Source: Rheinheimera sp. (GTDB lineage: Bacteria; Pseudomonadota; Gammaproteobacteria; Enterobacterales; Alteromonadaceae). Taken from it: 10,000 nt of DNA. Below are positions 1 to 6,260 of the stretch, piece by piece. How positions within the stretch are numbered: the stretch's first letter is position 1; each line of letters begins with the position of its first letter. The translations under genes and the position numbers were made by a program. The notes beneath the pieces were generated by a model. The model was not told the origin of the DNA. It did not search any database and was given only the letters and a program-made list of their open reading frames with translations. Location: positions 1 through 10,000 of the forward strand of contig NZ_JAIWOI010000112.1 of the NCBI RefSeq assembly GCF_020217005.1, in the 5' to 3' direction.

Positions 1-903
1 GTAAACTACCGTGGTTATGATGTCTGGGAATTACCACCAAATGGCCAGGGCATAGCCGCCTTGCAGATGCTGCAAATTCTGAAAAACTTCGACTTAAAAG
101 CCATGGGCTACAACAGTGTTGACAGTATTCACACTCTGGTAGAAGCAAAAAAGCTAGCCTTTGAAGACAGAGCCAAGTTTTATGCGGATACCGATTTTAA
201 CAAGTTACCCATCAAAGGGCTTATTTCTGAGGCCTACGGTAAAGAACGCGCTAAGCTGATTGGCGCTAATGCAGCCCAGCGTGTCGATGCAGGTAATCCG
301 GCCGCCTATGAAGGCGACACCATTTATATGACCACAGCCGACAAAGACGGCACTATGGTGTCGCTGATCCAAAGTAACTACCGCGGTATGGGTTCAGGTG
401 TAGTAGCGCCAGGTACAGGTTTTGGTTTCCAGGACAGAGGCCAGATGTTCTCCATGGACCCAAAACATGCCAATGCCTATGAGCCAGGTAAAAGACCTTT
501 CCAGACTATTATTCCAGCCTTCATCAGTAAAGATGGCAAACCTTTAACCAGCTTTGGCGTGATGGGTGGCGCTATGCAACCTCAGGGTCATGTGCAGATA
601 GTGGTGAATATGATCGACTACGGCATGAATCTGCAGGAAGCGGGAGACGCAGCGCGCTGGCAACATCTGGGCAGCACTGAACCTACGGACTCGCAAGCTG
701 CTTACTTAACCAATGGCGGTTATCTGCAATTGGAAAAAGGTGTGCCTTATGAAACAGCTCGTGAGCTGATGAAAAAAGGCCATGATGTGCGTTACGCTTT
801 GGGTGAATTTGGTGGCTATCAGGCCATTATGAAAGACCCAAAAACCGGCGTTTATTACGGCGCTTCAGAATCCCGTAAAGACGGTCAGGCGGCAGGGTAT
901 TAA
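1..903 (+). CDS. Gamma-glutamyltransferase family protein, 3' part (5' end outside window)
   Basis: Open from the first base in frame 1 and ending at TAA 901-903, so 300 codons of the C-terminal part are present. GGT enzymes are periplasmic or exported N-terminal nucleophile hydrolases that self-cleave into two subunits and move or hydrolyse gamma-glutamyl groups, for example from glutathione. The stretch GDTIYMTTADKDG aligns with the cleavage site of the family; the presumed nucleophile Thr is codon 107 (bases 319-321). That leaves 106 codons of large-subunit tail and a 194-residue small subunit, close to the family's usual size. Further family signatures are QSNYRGMGSGVVAPGTG, KRPFQTIIPAF and GVMGGAMQPQGHVQ. 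The E. coli substrate-holding Ser-Ser pair after KRP is replaced by Gln-Thr, as I recall for the YwrD-like branch, so activity on glutathione is uncertain. It converges with the N-acetyltransferase gene; a palindrome lies between the two stop codons. Confidence 0.9.
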   Translation, partial: VNYRGYDVWELPPNGQGIAALQMLQILKNFDLKAMGYNSVDSIHTLVEAKKLAFEDRAKFYADTDFNKLPIKGLISEAYGKERAKLIGANAAQRVDAGNPAAYEGDTIYMTTADKDGTMVSLIQSNYRGMGSGVVAPGTGFGFQDRGQMFSMDPKHANAYEPGKRPFQTIIPAFISKDGKPLTSFGVMGGAMQPQGHVQIVVNMIDYGMNLQEAGDAARWQHLGSTEPTDSQAAYLTNGGYLQLEKGVPYETARELMKKGHDVRYALGEFGGYQAIMKDPKTGVYYGASESRKDGQAAGY

Positions 904-912
904 TCTTTAAAA

Positions 913-959
913 TGGGGTCAGATCACATTGTTAACAGTTAACAATGTGATCTGACCCCA
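913..959. repeat. REPIN/MITE-like palindrome, copy 1
   Basis: A perfect 23-bp inverted repeat (913-935 and 937-959) around a single base at 936. Each arm contains GGGGTCAGATCACATTGTTA. It fills the gap between two convergent genes, 9 nt after the GGT stop and 3 nt from the N-acetyltransferase stop. On the plus strand it is followed by AATTTTATTTTA, so it may also serve as a terminator. A second copy lies at 2078-2122. From memory, GGGGTCAGA palindromes of this kind are scattered in gammaproteobacterial genomes and are linked to REP-associated Y1 tyrosine transposases; that link is knowledge of the class and is not shown here. Confidence 0.85.
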
Positions 960-962
960 ATT

Positions 963-1718
963 TTATTTTAGCAACTGCTTTAGTGTTTCTTCTCTCTGCT
1001 GCGGGCTTAACTGCTGTACCACTGTGCCGTCGGCTCGTATTTGTTTCAGCTGATCGCCCAACAGGATATCCCGGCCTTGTTCGTGGTGTTTAATCACCAA
1101 TAACTTCTGCACAAAAATCGTATCCGGATGAGTGCTATTCAGATAGTTGGCTGGCATAAAATCCACCCACTCACTCGCATAAGGCTCAAAACCAAACTGG
1201 CTGAGCCATTGACCATCGACCCAGGCTTGCACCACATAAGCCCCACTTGGCTCTGTAGTTAAACGGAATTGATCAAAGTCCTGCTGCTGCACTTGTTCTA
1301 ACGAGGATAGAGCTATAGGAGCACGAATACCGTAGCTGCCAAATCCTAAATCACAGATCCACTGCTCACCATCAGCTTCCACCAATAACACCATATGGGT
1401 TTTAGGCCGGCGCACCGGATAAAACATTGGGCGACAGGCAATAAACTTGTAGCTAAAACCCAGAGCTTGCAAAGCCATCGCAAAAAGGCCATTGACCTCA
1501 TAACAATAACCACCACGACCCTGGCCTACTATTTTATCGACTATCTGCTCTGGGACTAAGGAGACAATTTTACCTGCCTGTACATCCAGGTTTTCAAAGG
1601 CAACCCTAAAGAGCTGAGCACGCATCAGCCTGGTTAAGGTTTCAGCATTAAGCTCGAAAGACCCTGCATAACCAATACGTTTCAGGTAAGACTCTAACTG
1701 GAAATTTTCTGCATACAT
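963..1718 (-). CDS. nat: Arylamine N-acetyltransferase
   Basis: A 251-residue cytoplasmic enzyme that transfers an acetyl group from acetyl-CoA to arylamines, hydrazines or related N- and O-acceptors through a Cys acyl intermediate. The Cys-His-Asp triad is visible: C72 in GRGGYCYEVNGLF, H108 in PKTHMVLL and D123 in ICDLGFGSYG. These positions nearly match the usual C69/H107/D122. The N-terminal helix bundle with FRVAFENLDVQ is also typical, although its length is at the short end for the family. The start ATG is 1716-1718, with a modest AGG about 12 nt upstream. It follows the DUF2288 gene by 19 nt on the same strand, so the two are probably co-transcribed. The natural substrate cannot be told from sequence. 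Confidence 0.93.
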   Translation of the reverse strand: MYAENFQLESYLKRIGYAGSFELNAETLTRLMRAQLFRVAFENLDVQAGKIVSLVPEQIVDKIVGQGRGGYCYEVNGLFAMALQALGFSYKFIACRPMFYPVRRPKTHMVLLVEADGEQWICDLGFGSYGIRAPIALSSLEQVQQQDFDQFRLTTEPSGAYVVQAWVDGQWLSQFGFEPYASEWVDFMPANYLNSTHPDTIFVQKLLVIKHHEQGRDILLGDQLKQIRADGTVVQQLSPQQREETLKQLLK

Positions 1719-1737
1719 AAAGCGTTGACCTGTTTAA

Positions 1738-2064
1738 TTAATGAGTAGCTTGGGCAGCTTTATCCTGCACTAAAATCCAGGGGGAAATCACCACAGCCCA
1801 AAGTTCAGTCTTCTGCTCAACCCATAGCTGGGCCTGACTATCGTTCACTCTGTCGACTAAACCCGACTGCAACCAATTCTGCACTGCAGTTTTATCATCC
1901 TGACTAAAAGCAAAAGCTACATCCACTAAATCCAATTGTGCAGAGACCTGAACTACAGAGCCAGCAGCATAAAACTTCTGCAGCTCAAGCCAGTTGATTC
2001 GGGCTGTTTCGCTGATGATTTTGGCTTTCAGTACTTCGGGTTCTACGTCAAAATTTTCGTGCAT
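1738..2064 (-). CDS. DUF2288 family small protein
   Basis: A 108-residue soluble protein without signal peptide or membrane segment. I recognise the DUF2288 pattern: an N-terminal helix leading to INWLELQKFYAAG, then LDLVDVAFAFSQDD, and a C-terminal LWAVVISPWILVQ. No biochemical function is known to me for this family. I place the start at ATG 2062-2064 (MHENFDVEP) because GAGAGA lies about 8 nt upstream. The frame stays open to an ATG at 2122-2124, but that 20-residue extension is read out of the REPIN palindrome and has no Shine-Dalgarno sequence. It is the first gene of a probable two-gene unit with the N-acetyltransferase, and its ribosome site abuts the palindrome. Confidence 0.85.
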   Translation of the reverse strand: MHENFDVEPEVLKAKIISETARINWLELQKFYAAGSVVQVSAQLDLVDVAFAFSQDDKTAVQNWLQSGLVDRVNDSQAQLWVEQKTELWAVVISPWILVQDKAAQATH

Positions 2065-2077
2065 CGTTTTATCTCTC

Positions 2078-2122
2078 GGGGTCAGATCACATTGTTCGCT
2101 GCTAACAATGTGCTCTGACCCC
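2078..2122. repeat. REPIN/MITE-like palindrome, copy 2
   Basis: Arms at 2078-2096 and 2104-2122 (19 bp, one mismatch at 2087/2113) enclose a 7-nt loop. The arm sequence GGGGTCAGAKCACATTGTT is the same as in the copy at 913-959, so both belong to one repeat family. It begins 8 nt after the glrR stop and ends 13 nt before the DUF2288 start, within a run of same-strand genes. It may act as a partial terminator or an mRNA-stabilising hairpin between glrR and the two downstream genes. Confidence 0.85.
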
Positions 2123-2130
2123 ATTTTCAG

Positions 2131-3480
2131 TTATTCCAATTCGTCACTTTGCTCTGACACCTGAGCAGCGCTGAGTTCATGTTTTTTAAGTAGTTTGTGA
2201 AAATCTGTTCTGTTGCGCCCGGCCAATTCGGCAGCGCGGGTGACATTACCTTCAGCCATTTTTAATACCCTGATTAAATACTGGCGTTCAAACTGGTCAC
2301 GGGCTTCACTTAAAGTCGGCCAGAAGCTGCGATTTTGTGACAGGGCCTGCTCAACTAACGCCACACTCAACACAGGGCTTTGAGTTAAAGCCACACATTG
2401 CTCAACCACGTTGACCAATTGCCGCACATTACCCGGCCACTGGGCAGTCACCAGTGCTTGCATGGCATCTTCAGAAAAACGGTTCACCTGTACGCCATGG
2501 CGTTCGGCATTTTGTTGCAGCACATGACGGGCTAACAATGGAATGTCTTCCGCCCGTTCTCTTAAAGTTGGCAGTTGCAAATTCACTACATTTAAACGGT
2601 AATACAAGTCTTCGCGGAAACTTTGTTCCTGCATCGCCTGTTTTAAGTCGCGATGGGTCGCCGACAGCACCCGCACATCAATAGGGATAGTTTTAGTGCT
2701 CCCTACAGGGCGTATTTGCCGCTCCTGCAAAGCCCGCAACAACTTTACCTGCAAAGGCATCGGCATATCACCAATTTCGTCGAGGAATAAAGTACCGCCG
2801 TCTGCTTCGCGGAATAAACCTAAGTGTTCATTCACGGCGCCGGTAAAGGCACCTTTGGTGTGACCAAACAATTCGGACTCTAATAAATGCTCAGGCAAAG
2901 CGCCGCAGTTAATAGCGACAAAATGACCTTTAGCCCTGGGGCTTGCTTTGTGAATAGCCTTGGCCAGCATTTCTTTGCCAGTACCGCTGGCACCTGTGAT
3001 GAGCACACTGACATCCCGCTGCGCTACTCTGTAGGCCTGATCCAGCACCTGCTCCATCACTTTACTGCGGGTAATGATGTCGGCACGCCATTCGTCTTTA
3101 CTTGGCACATGGGACTGATGCACGGCCTGAGCTAAAATATCGCGTAAGTCATTGTTGTTGAGCGGTTTAGTTAAAAAACCAAAAACACCACGCTGAGTCG
3201 CAGCTACAGCCTCTGGGATAGAGCCATGGGCTGTCATCAGCACCACTGGCAAACCGGGATGGCGTTTGGCAATTTCGTCAAACAAGGCCATACCGTCTAA
3301 ACCCGGCATCCGTAAATCACTCAGCACCACATCAACTTTATTTTTACCCAGCAACACCAGCGCTGTTTCAGCACAATCTGCGCTGATCACCTGATAACCT
3401 TCACCTTCGAGTCTTAAGGTCAGTAAACGTAATAAGCTGGGATCATCATCCACCAGCAATAACCGGGCGCCATTGCTCAT
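2131..3480 (-). CDS. glrR: Sigma-54-dependent response regulator GlrR (QseF)
   Basis: A 449-residue NtrC-type activator. The receiver domain (about 5-118) has acidic residues D11-D13, phospho-acceptor D55 (VVLSDLRMPG), T83 and K105. The AAA+ domain (about 138-370) has Walker A GASGTGKE at 163-170, an intact sigma-54 contact loop GAFTGA at 210-215, Walker B LFLDEIG at 231-237 and the LNVVNLQLPTLRER segment. A Fis-type helix-turn-helix occupies 400-434 (GNVTRAAELAGRNRTDFHKL). All residues needed for phosphorylation, ATP hydrolysis and open-complex formation are present. It starts 2 nt after the qseG stop, and the glrK-qseG-glrR order identifies it as GlrR. In E. coli GlrR activates the small RNA gene glmY through TGTC-N10-GACA sites; matching sites occur here upstream of the 66-residue gene at 5584-5784. 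Confidence 0.95.
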   Translation of the reverse strand: MSNGARLLLVDDDPSLLRLLTLRLEGEGYQVISADCAETALVLLGKNKVDVVLSDLRMPGLDGMALFDEIAKRHPGLPVVLMTAHGSIPEAVAATQRGVFGFLTKPLNNNDLRDILAQAVHQSHVPSKDEWRADIITRSKVMEQVLDQAYRVAQRDVSVLITGASGTGKEMLAKAIHKASPRAKGHFVAINCGALPEHLLESELFGHTKGAFTGAVNEHLGLFREADGGTLFLDEIGDMPMPLQVKLLRALQERQIRPVGSTKTIPIDVRVLSATHRDLKQAMQEQSFREDLYYRLNVVNLQLPTLRERAEDIPLLARHVLQQNAERHGVQVNRFSEDAMQALVTAQWPGNVRQLVNVVEQCVALTQSPVLSVALVEQALSQNRSFWPTLSEARDQFERQYLIRVLKMAEGNVTRAAELAGRNRTDFHKLLKKHELSAAQVSEQSDELE

Positions 3481-3482
3481 GC

Positions 3483-4058
3483 TTAGTTACCTGTCTGGTT
3501 TAATTTGGCTTCAATTTGCGTCAACGCATCTATTTTCTTTTGTAAGTCTTTGCTTTGCCGACGCAGTCTATCCAGCTGTTCTTGCTGCTGCGCATTTAAT
3601 CGTGACAAAGCTGTGACTGCAGATTCACTTTCCAGCAATTTCTGGTTATAAGCTAAATCCCAGCGCAATAAATCGGCTAAACCTTTAGGTAAGGTGGTCA
3701 GTTTGTCATTCAATTGAGTCTGAGCAGCAAAACGCACAGCGTAAGGACTGTCTGGATGCAGCTTAATTAATAAGGTTTGTAAGGTCGTGACGGCACTGGA
3801 TTTAAAGCTGCGCAACAATAAGTCGCGCTCGGCCACAGGCATCAGCAAGAGTTGAGCACGAAAGTCTCTCCATGCCTGCAAGGTCAGAGCATCGTCTGCA
3901 ATAGCTAATTCAGCCTTTACCGGTTTAGGTGGCTCCACCAATTGAGTTTGAGCAGGTTCGACTTTTGGTAATGTTTTATTCACTACAGGCACTACAGGTT
4001 TCACCCCCTGACAGGCTGTTAATGCCAAACAAAAACCAAGACTTAACCAAAGTTTCAT
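3483..4058 (-). CDS. qseG: QseG-like lipoprotein of the GlrK/GlrR system
   Basis: A 191-residue lipoprotein. The signal peptide ends in lipobox LTAC with the lipidated cysteine at C16, followed by Gln, which does not resemble an inner-membrane retention signal, so outer-membrane sorting is likely. Residues 21-47 form a Pro/Val-rich linker, then comes a helical domain (about 50-135), and 141-187 is Gln/Lys/Glu-rich with a leucine pattern typical of a coiled coil. Its ATG overlaps the glrK stop by 4 nt (ATGA), suggesting translational coupling, and glrR begins 2 nt downstream. In enterobacteria QseG (YfhG) binds the GlrK sensor domain and is needed for its signalling; that role is inferred here from position and architecture, because such lipoproteins diverge strongly in sequence. 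Confidence 0.85.
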   Translation of the reverse strand: MKLWLSLGFCLALTACQGVKPVVPVVNKTLPKVEPAQTQLVEPPKPVKAELAIADDALTLQAWRDFRAQLLLMPVAERDLLLRSFKSSAVTTLQTLLIKLHPDSPYAVRFAAQTQLNDKLTTLPKGLADLLRWDLAYNQKLLESESAVTALSRLNAQQQEQLDRLRRQSKDLQKKIDALTQIEAKLNQTGN

Positions 4059-5473
4059 ACCGCATCCTCAACTAAAGGCAAACGCACCTGAATACAGACA
4101 TCGGCGTAACCGACGTCAATAATTTCTGCCAGACCCCCTAATAAACGGGCACAGTCAGCGACTATAGATAAACCTAAACCTGAACCTTGTACCGCATCAA
4201 ACCGGGGAGCTTTGCCGCGCTGGAAAGGTTCAAATAATTTAGCCCGCAATTCAGCAGGAATAGGAGTGCCATTATTGGCCACGTCCAACAGCATAAACTT
4301 ATCATGCTGACGCAAATTGACCCAGACATTACTGCCTTCAGCACCGTACGCCTGAGCATTGTTAATCAGGTTATCCAGAATACGGCGGAACAACATAGAA
4401 TCGGTGTAAATTCGCGGCAACTGACAATCCAGCACAATGTTTTGCTCACGTTGCTGTAAGGATAAAGCATGGTCATTAAAGCAATTTTGCAATAAAGTTT
4501 CGCTGTCGTGCCAGCCAAACTCTGGCTTGGCTTGCTGCAACAACTTGTTGTAATCCAGCAGTTGTTCCGTCAGTACACTGAGTCGATCAGCACTGCCATT
4601 CAGTAAACTGACCACTTCCATTTGCTGCGGATTTAATGGCCCAACCAACTGCTCACTCAGCAGTGCGCAACCTTCACGGATACTGGATAAAGGTGTTTTA
4701 AGTTCGTGCGAAGCATGGCGCAATAAAATCAGCCGCAAAGCTTCCAGTTGCTGTAAACGTGACGCTAACCAGCGTAGTTGTTCACCAAGCTCCGTCAGTT
4801 CACGTGGACCATCCACTTTATCATGTGGGAAATGGTGGCTGGCCTGTCCTATAGAACGGATCATAGTGTCGAGCATTTTCACCGGCGCAGTAATACGGGC
4901 AGATGCCCACAGCACCATTAATAAGGTCAATACCACTAAAGCTACAGTTTGCCAGGCTAAATGACTTTGCGCTTCTTCGGCATAGACTTGCTGCTGCTGT
5001 AATCGTTGTTCCAGCAAAGCCCAGATCACTTGAGTCAGTTGCACCTGCTGCTGGCGGATTTTTTGCAGAATAGGACTCAGTTCTTCATTACTTTCATGGA
5101 GGTAGCTGTCGAGCAAAAGTTCCAGTTGCTGTTGTTGTTGTGCGCAAAGCACAGGCTGAGACAGATTCAGACAGACAGAACCCAGATTCTGCTGATAGTT
5201 ATTTAAATGAGTGGCCGCAAGTTGCGACAAGGCATCAGTTTTCAAAATACTGAACTGCAATACAGAACGCTCAATGTCATTGACCAGCTTCTGCATATTT
5301 TCAGCGCGACGCACATTAGCCACCGAGCTTTCAGCTTCGGCTATGGCATAACGGCTGACATCAGACAAAGCACTATGACTTTGCCACAACAAAACGCCCA
5401 GTGGGATCAAGGCCATAAAAAAGCTGAGTAAAACAAACTGCCGCAAGGAAGCAGGCTGAACAGGCATTCGCAT
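4055..5473 (-). CDS. glrK: Sensor histidine kinase GlrK (QseE)
   Basis: A 472-residue inner-membrane kinase. TM1 is about 12-30 (LLSFFMALIPLGVLLW), a largely helical, Gln-rich periplasmic sensor spans about 31-172, TM2 is about 174-192, and HAMP follows (about 193-245). The HisKA domain has the phospho-acceptor H256 in HASHELKTPL. The ATPase domain shows the N box (LDNLINNAQAYG, about 366-377), G1 DVANNGTP (D397) and G2 GSGLGLSIV (430-438). All catalytic elements are present. Two in-frame ATGs compete, 5471-5473 and 5465-5467; neither has a strong Shine-Dalgarno sequence and I keep the first. It is the first gene of the operon and lies just beyond a strong terminator, so it is probably transcribed separately from the small gene upstream. 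Confidence 0.93.
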   Translation of the reverse strand: MRMPVQPASLRQFVLLSFFMALIPLGVLLWQSHSALSDVSRYAIAEAESSVANVRRAENMQKLVNDIERSVLQFSILKTDALSQLAATHLNNYQQNLGSVCLNLSQPVLCAQQQQQLELLLDSYLHESNEELSPILQKIRQQQVQLTQVIWALLEQRLQQQQVYAEEAQSHLAWQTVALVVLTLLMVLWASARITAPVKMLDTMIRSIGQASHHFPHDKVDGPRELTELGEQLRWLASRLQQLEALRLILLRHASHELKTPLSSIREGCALLSEQLVGPLNPQQMEVVSLLNGSADRLSVLTEQLLDYNKLLQQAKPEFGWHDSETLLQNCFNDHALSLQQREQNIVLDCQLPRIYTDSMLFRRILDNLINNAQAYGAEGSNVWVNLRQHDKFMLLDVANNGTPIPAELRAKLFEPFQRGKAPRFDAVQGSGLGLSIVADCARLLGGLAEIIDVGYADVCIQVRLPLVEDAV

Positions 5474-5530
5474 CAGGACAGGGTTCCACGAAAAATCAGG
5501 CGCTTATCATAACGGATTTACAGAAGAGCA

Positions 5531-5573
5531 TATAAATAAAAAAACCGGTCAGAGACCGGTTTTTTTATTTATA
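5531..5573. terminator. Bidirectional intrinsic terminator
   Basis: A perfect 20-bp inverted repeat (5531-5550 and 5554-5573) with a 3-nt loop. The core GACCGGT/ACCGGTC stem is flanked on both sides by A or T runs, giving CCGGT followed by seven Ts on either strand. It starts 10 nt past the stop of the 66-residue gene and should end that minus-strand transcript, separating it from glrK. Confidence 0.93.
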
Positions 5574-5583
5574 CAGCAACTAA

Positions 5584-5784
5584 TTAGTTAGTGGCTTGTT
5601 CCAGCGCAACTGCAGTGCGTGCTTTACGTACTTTAGCAGCAGTGCGGGCATAAGCATCAGCGGCTTGAACACGCTCTAACTCTAAAACTGCATTGCCGTT
5701 TAAATCAATTTTGCGCATGTAGGTTACAAATACAAAAGCGTTAACCATGAAGAATGCGATAGCTGCGATTAAAAATAAGTCCAT
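5584..5784 (-). CDS. Small single-pass membrane protein, probable sigma-54/GlrR target
   Basis: A 66-residue protein I do not recognise. Residues 3-21 form a hydrophobic membrane segment (LFLIAAIAFFMVNAFVFV) followed by YMRK, which favours an outside N-terminus and a cytoplasmic C-terminus. Residues about 30-64 are an Ala-rich, Arg/Lys/Glu-containing helix, plausibly an interaction surface. It is very likely a real gene: GGGGTGA stands 5 nt before ATG 5782-5784, the start fits the promoter spacing, and a strong terminator follows 10 nt after the stop. It sits just upstream of glrK in the same direction, the place glmY holds in E. coli, and is preceded by a sigma-54 promoter, an IHF site and two GlrR-like operators. 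A role in envelope stress or feedback on GlrK is possible but is only inference. Confidence 0.85.
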   Translation of the reverse strand: MDLFLIAAIAFFMVNAFVFVTYMRKIDLNGNAVLELERVQAADAYARTAAKVRKARTAVALEQATN

Positions 5785-5834
5785 AATTCACCCCGTCTTT
5801 ACTACTGTTCATTTCAGCGTTTTGCTGAGCCTGC

Positions 5835-5884
5835 CGGTAAATTAGGTAAGAGTAACAACATCGTACCTCTTACCTAATTTACCG
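5835..5884 (-). promoter_or_regulatory. Long hairpin in the 5' UTR of the 66-residue gene
   Basis: Perfect 18-bp arms at 5835-5852 and 5867-5884 enclose a 14-nt loop. If transcription starts near 5889, as the sigma-54 element predicts, this stem begins about 5 nt from the 5' end of the mRNA. There is no U tract on either side, so it is not a standard terminator. A 5'-end stabilising stem, a processing site or a protein or RNA binding element are possible. The ribosome site at about 5790-5796 is outside it. Confidence 0.75.
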
Positions 5885-5899
5885 TTACGAACTAATAAA

Positions 5900-5916
5900 T
5901 GCAGAGTCCGTGCCAA
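5900..5916 (-). promoter_or_regulatory. Sigma-54 (-24/-12) promoter of the 66-residue gene
   Basis: The minus strand reads TTGGCACGGACTCTGCA. It matches the sigma-54 consensus YTGGCACGNNNNTTGCW except for C in place of the first T of TTGC, and the essential GG and GC are separated by exactly 10 nt. The GG is at 5914-5913 and the GC at 5902-5901, placing the start near 5889 and leaving a UTR of about 105 nt. An IHF match and two activator-like sites lie upstream in the usual order. Confidence 0.85.
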
Positions 5917-5944
5917 GTTTTAAGATTAATTTTTAATCTTTAAA

Positions 5945-5957
5945 TATCAACAAGTTA
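5945..5957 (+). promoter_or_regulatory. IHF binding site
   Basis: TATCAACAAGTTA is an exact match to WATCAANNNNTTR, and the A/T-rich tract that IHF favours lies 5' of it (5920-5944). It lies about 56-68 bp upstream of the predicted start, between the -24/-12 element and the GlrR-like sites, where DNA bending would bring the activator to sigma-54 polymerase. Confidence 0.7.
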
Positions 5958-6009
5958 GATTAAATTAATTTCTTTTCCGGCAGAAACTGAACAGAAACTC
6001 CAAAAGATC

Positions 6010-6027
6010 TGTCGCTAATTAGCAACA
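6010..6027. promoter_or_regulatory. GlrR-like operator, proximal
   Basis: TGTCGCTAATTAGCAACA is an 18-bp near-perfect palindrome. It fits the GlrR motif TGTC-N10-GACA with one change (AACA). Its centre is about 130 bp upstream of the predicted sigma-54 start, a normal distance for an enhancer-binding protein. Assignment to GlrR is inferred from motif and neighbourhood. Confidence 0.65.
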
Positions 6028-6074
6028 GCAAAATAGAACTTAAAATAATGTTTATATATTTCAACAACTTAGCA

Positions 6075-6092
6075 TGTATGCTTTTTGCGACA
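6075..6092. promoter_or_regulatory. GlrR-like operator, distal
   Basis: TGTATGCTTTTTGCGACA fits TGTC-N10-GACA with one change (TGTA). It shares the right half GCRACA with the site at 6010-6027 and lies 65 bp further upstream, near an integral number of helical turns, as expected for paired activator sites. On its own it would be weak evidence; the pairing raises confidence. Confidence 0.55.
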
Positions 6093-6204
6093 CTTTTATC
6101 AGCATTTATTAAGAAGATATAATTTAATTAAATTTCAATAACTTATAAAAATAAAAAATGCAGATTCTAGAGTGAAATGGGGTAAATACGCGGAGTGTTT
6201 GATT

Positions 6205-6249
6205 CGGCTCGAGTAAAATCAAATTTGGGATTTAATTTTACTCGAGCCG
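6205..6249 (-). terminator. Hairpin after the adenosine deaminase gene
   Basis: Arms at 6205-6224 and 6230-6249 (20 bp, one mismatch at 6220) enclose a 5-nt loop. It begins 11 nt after the deaminase stop. No U run follows it on the minus strand, so it is either a non-canonical terminator or a 3' barrier to exonucleases. The outer 9 bp are GC-containing (CGGCTCGAG). Confidence 0.55.
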
Positions 6250-6260
6250 CATGAAGCAAC

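Larger units (their letters stand above)
5785..6260. other. Intergenic regulatory region, no gene seen
   Basis: This 476-nt AT-rich gap between the adenosine deaminase stop and the 66-residue gene holds no convincing coding frame. From right to left it contains a hairpin after the deaminase stop, two GlrR-like sites, an IHF site, a -24/-12 promoter, a 5' UTR hairpin and a ribosome site, each listed separately. The stretch 6093-6204 is AT-rich and shows nothing I can name. A minor 7-bp hairpin (5922-5928/5934-5940) lies in the A/T tract beside the IHF site. Confidence 0.7.

Noticed and set aside
913..2122. A composite transposon carrying nat and DUF2288
   Set aside because: No transposase and no target-site duplication is visible, and the palindromes are REP-like, not insertion-sequence ends.
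2065..2124. N-terminal extension of the DUF2288 protein from ATG 2122-2124
   Set aside because: The 20 extra residues are read out of the REPIN palindrome, have no Shine-Dalgarno sequence and lie outside the family's usual start; ATG 2064 has GAGAGA upstream.
2454..3135. Plus-strand frames inside glrR, and similar frames opposite glrK (5006-5431) and inside leuA (8431-8760, 9406-9603)
   Set aside because: They lie wholly within well-supported genes in other frames, without ribosome sites or recognisable products.
5506..5511. TATGAT on the minus strand as the -10 box of a glrK promoter
   Set aside because: Well placed after the terminator, but no -35 box at 16-18 nt; too weak to list as a feature, although glrK must have some promoter here.
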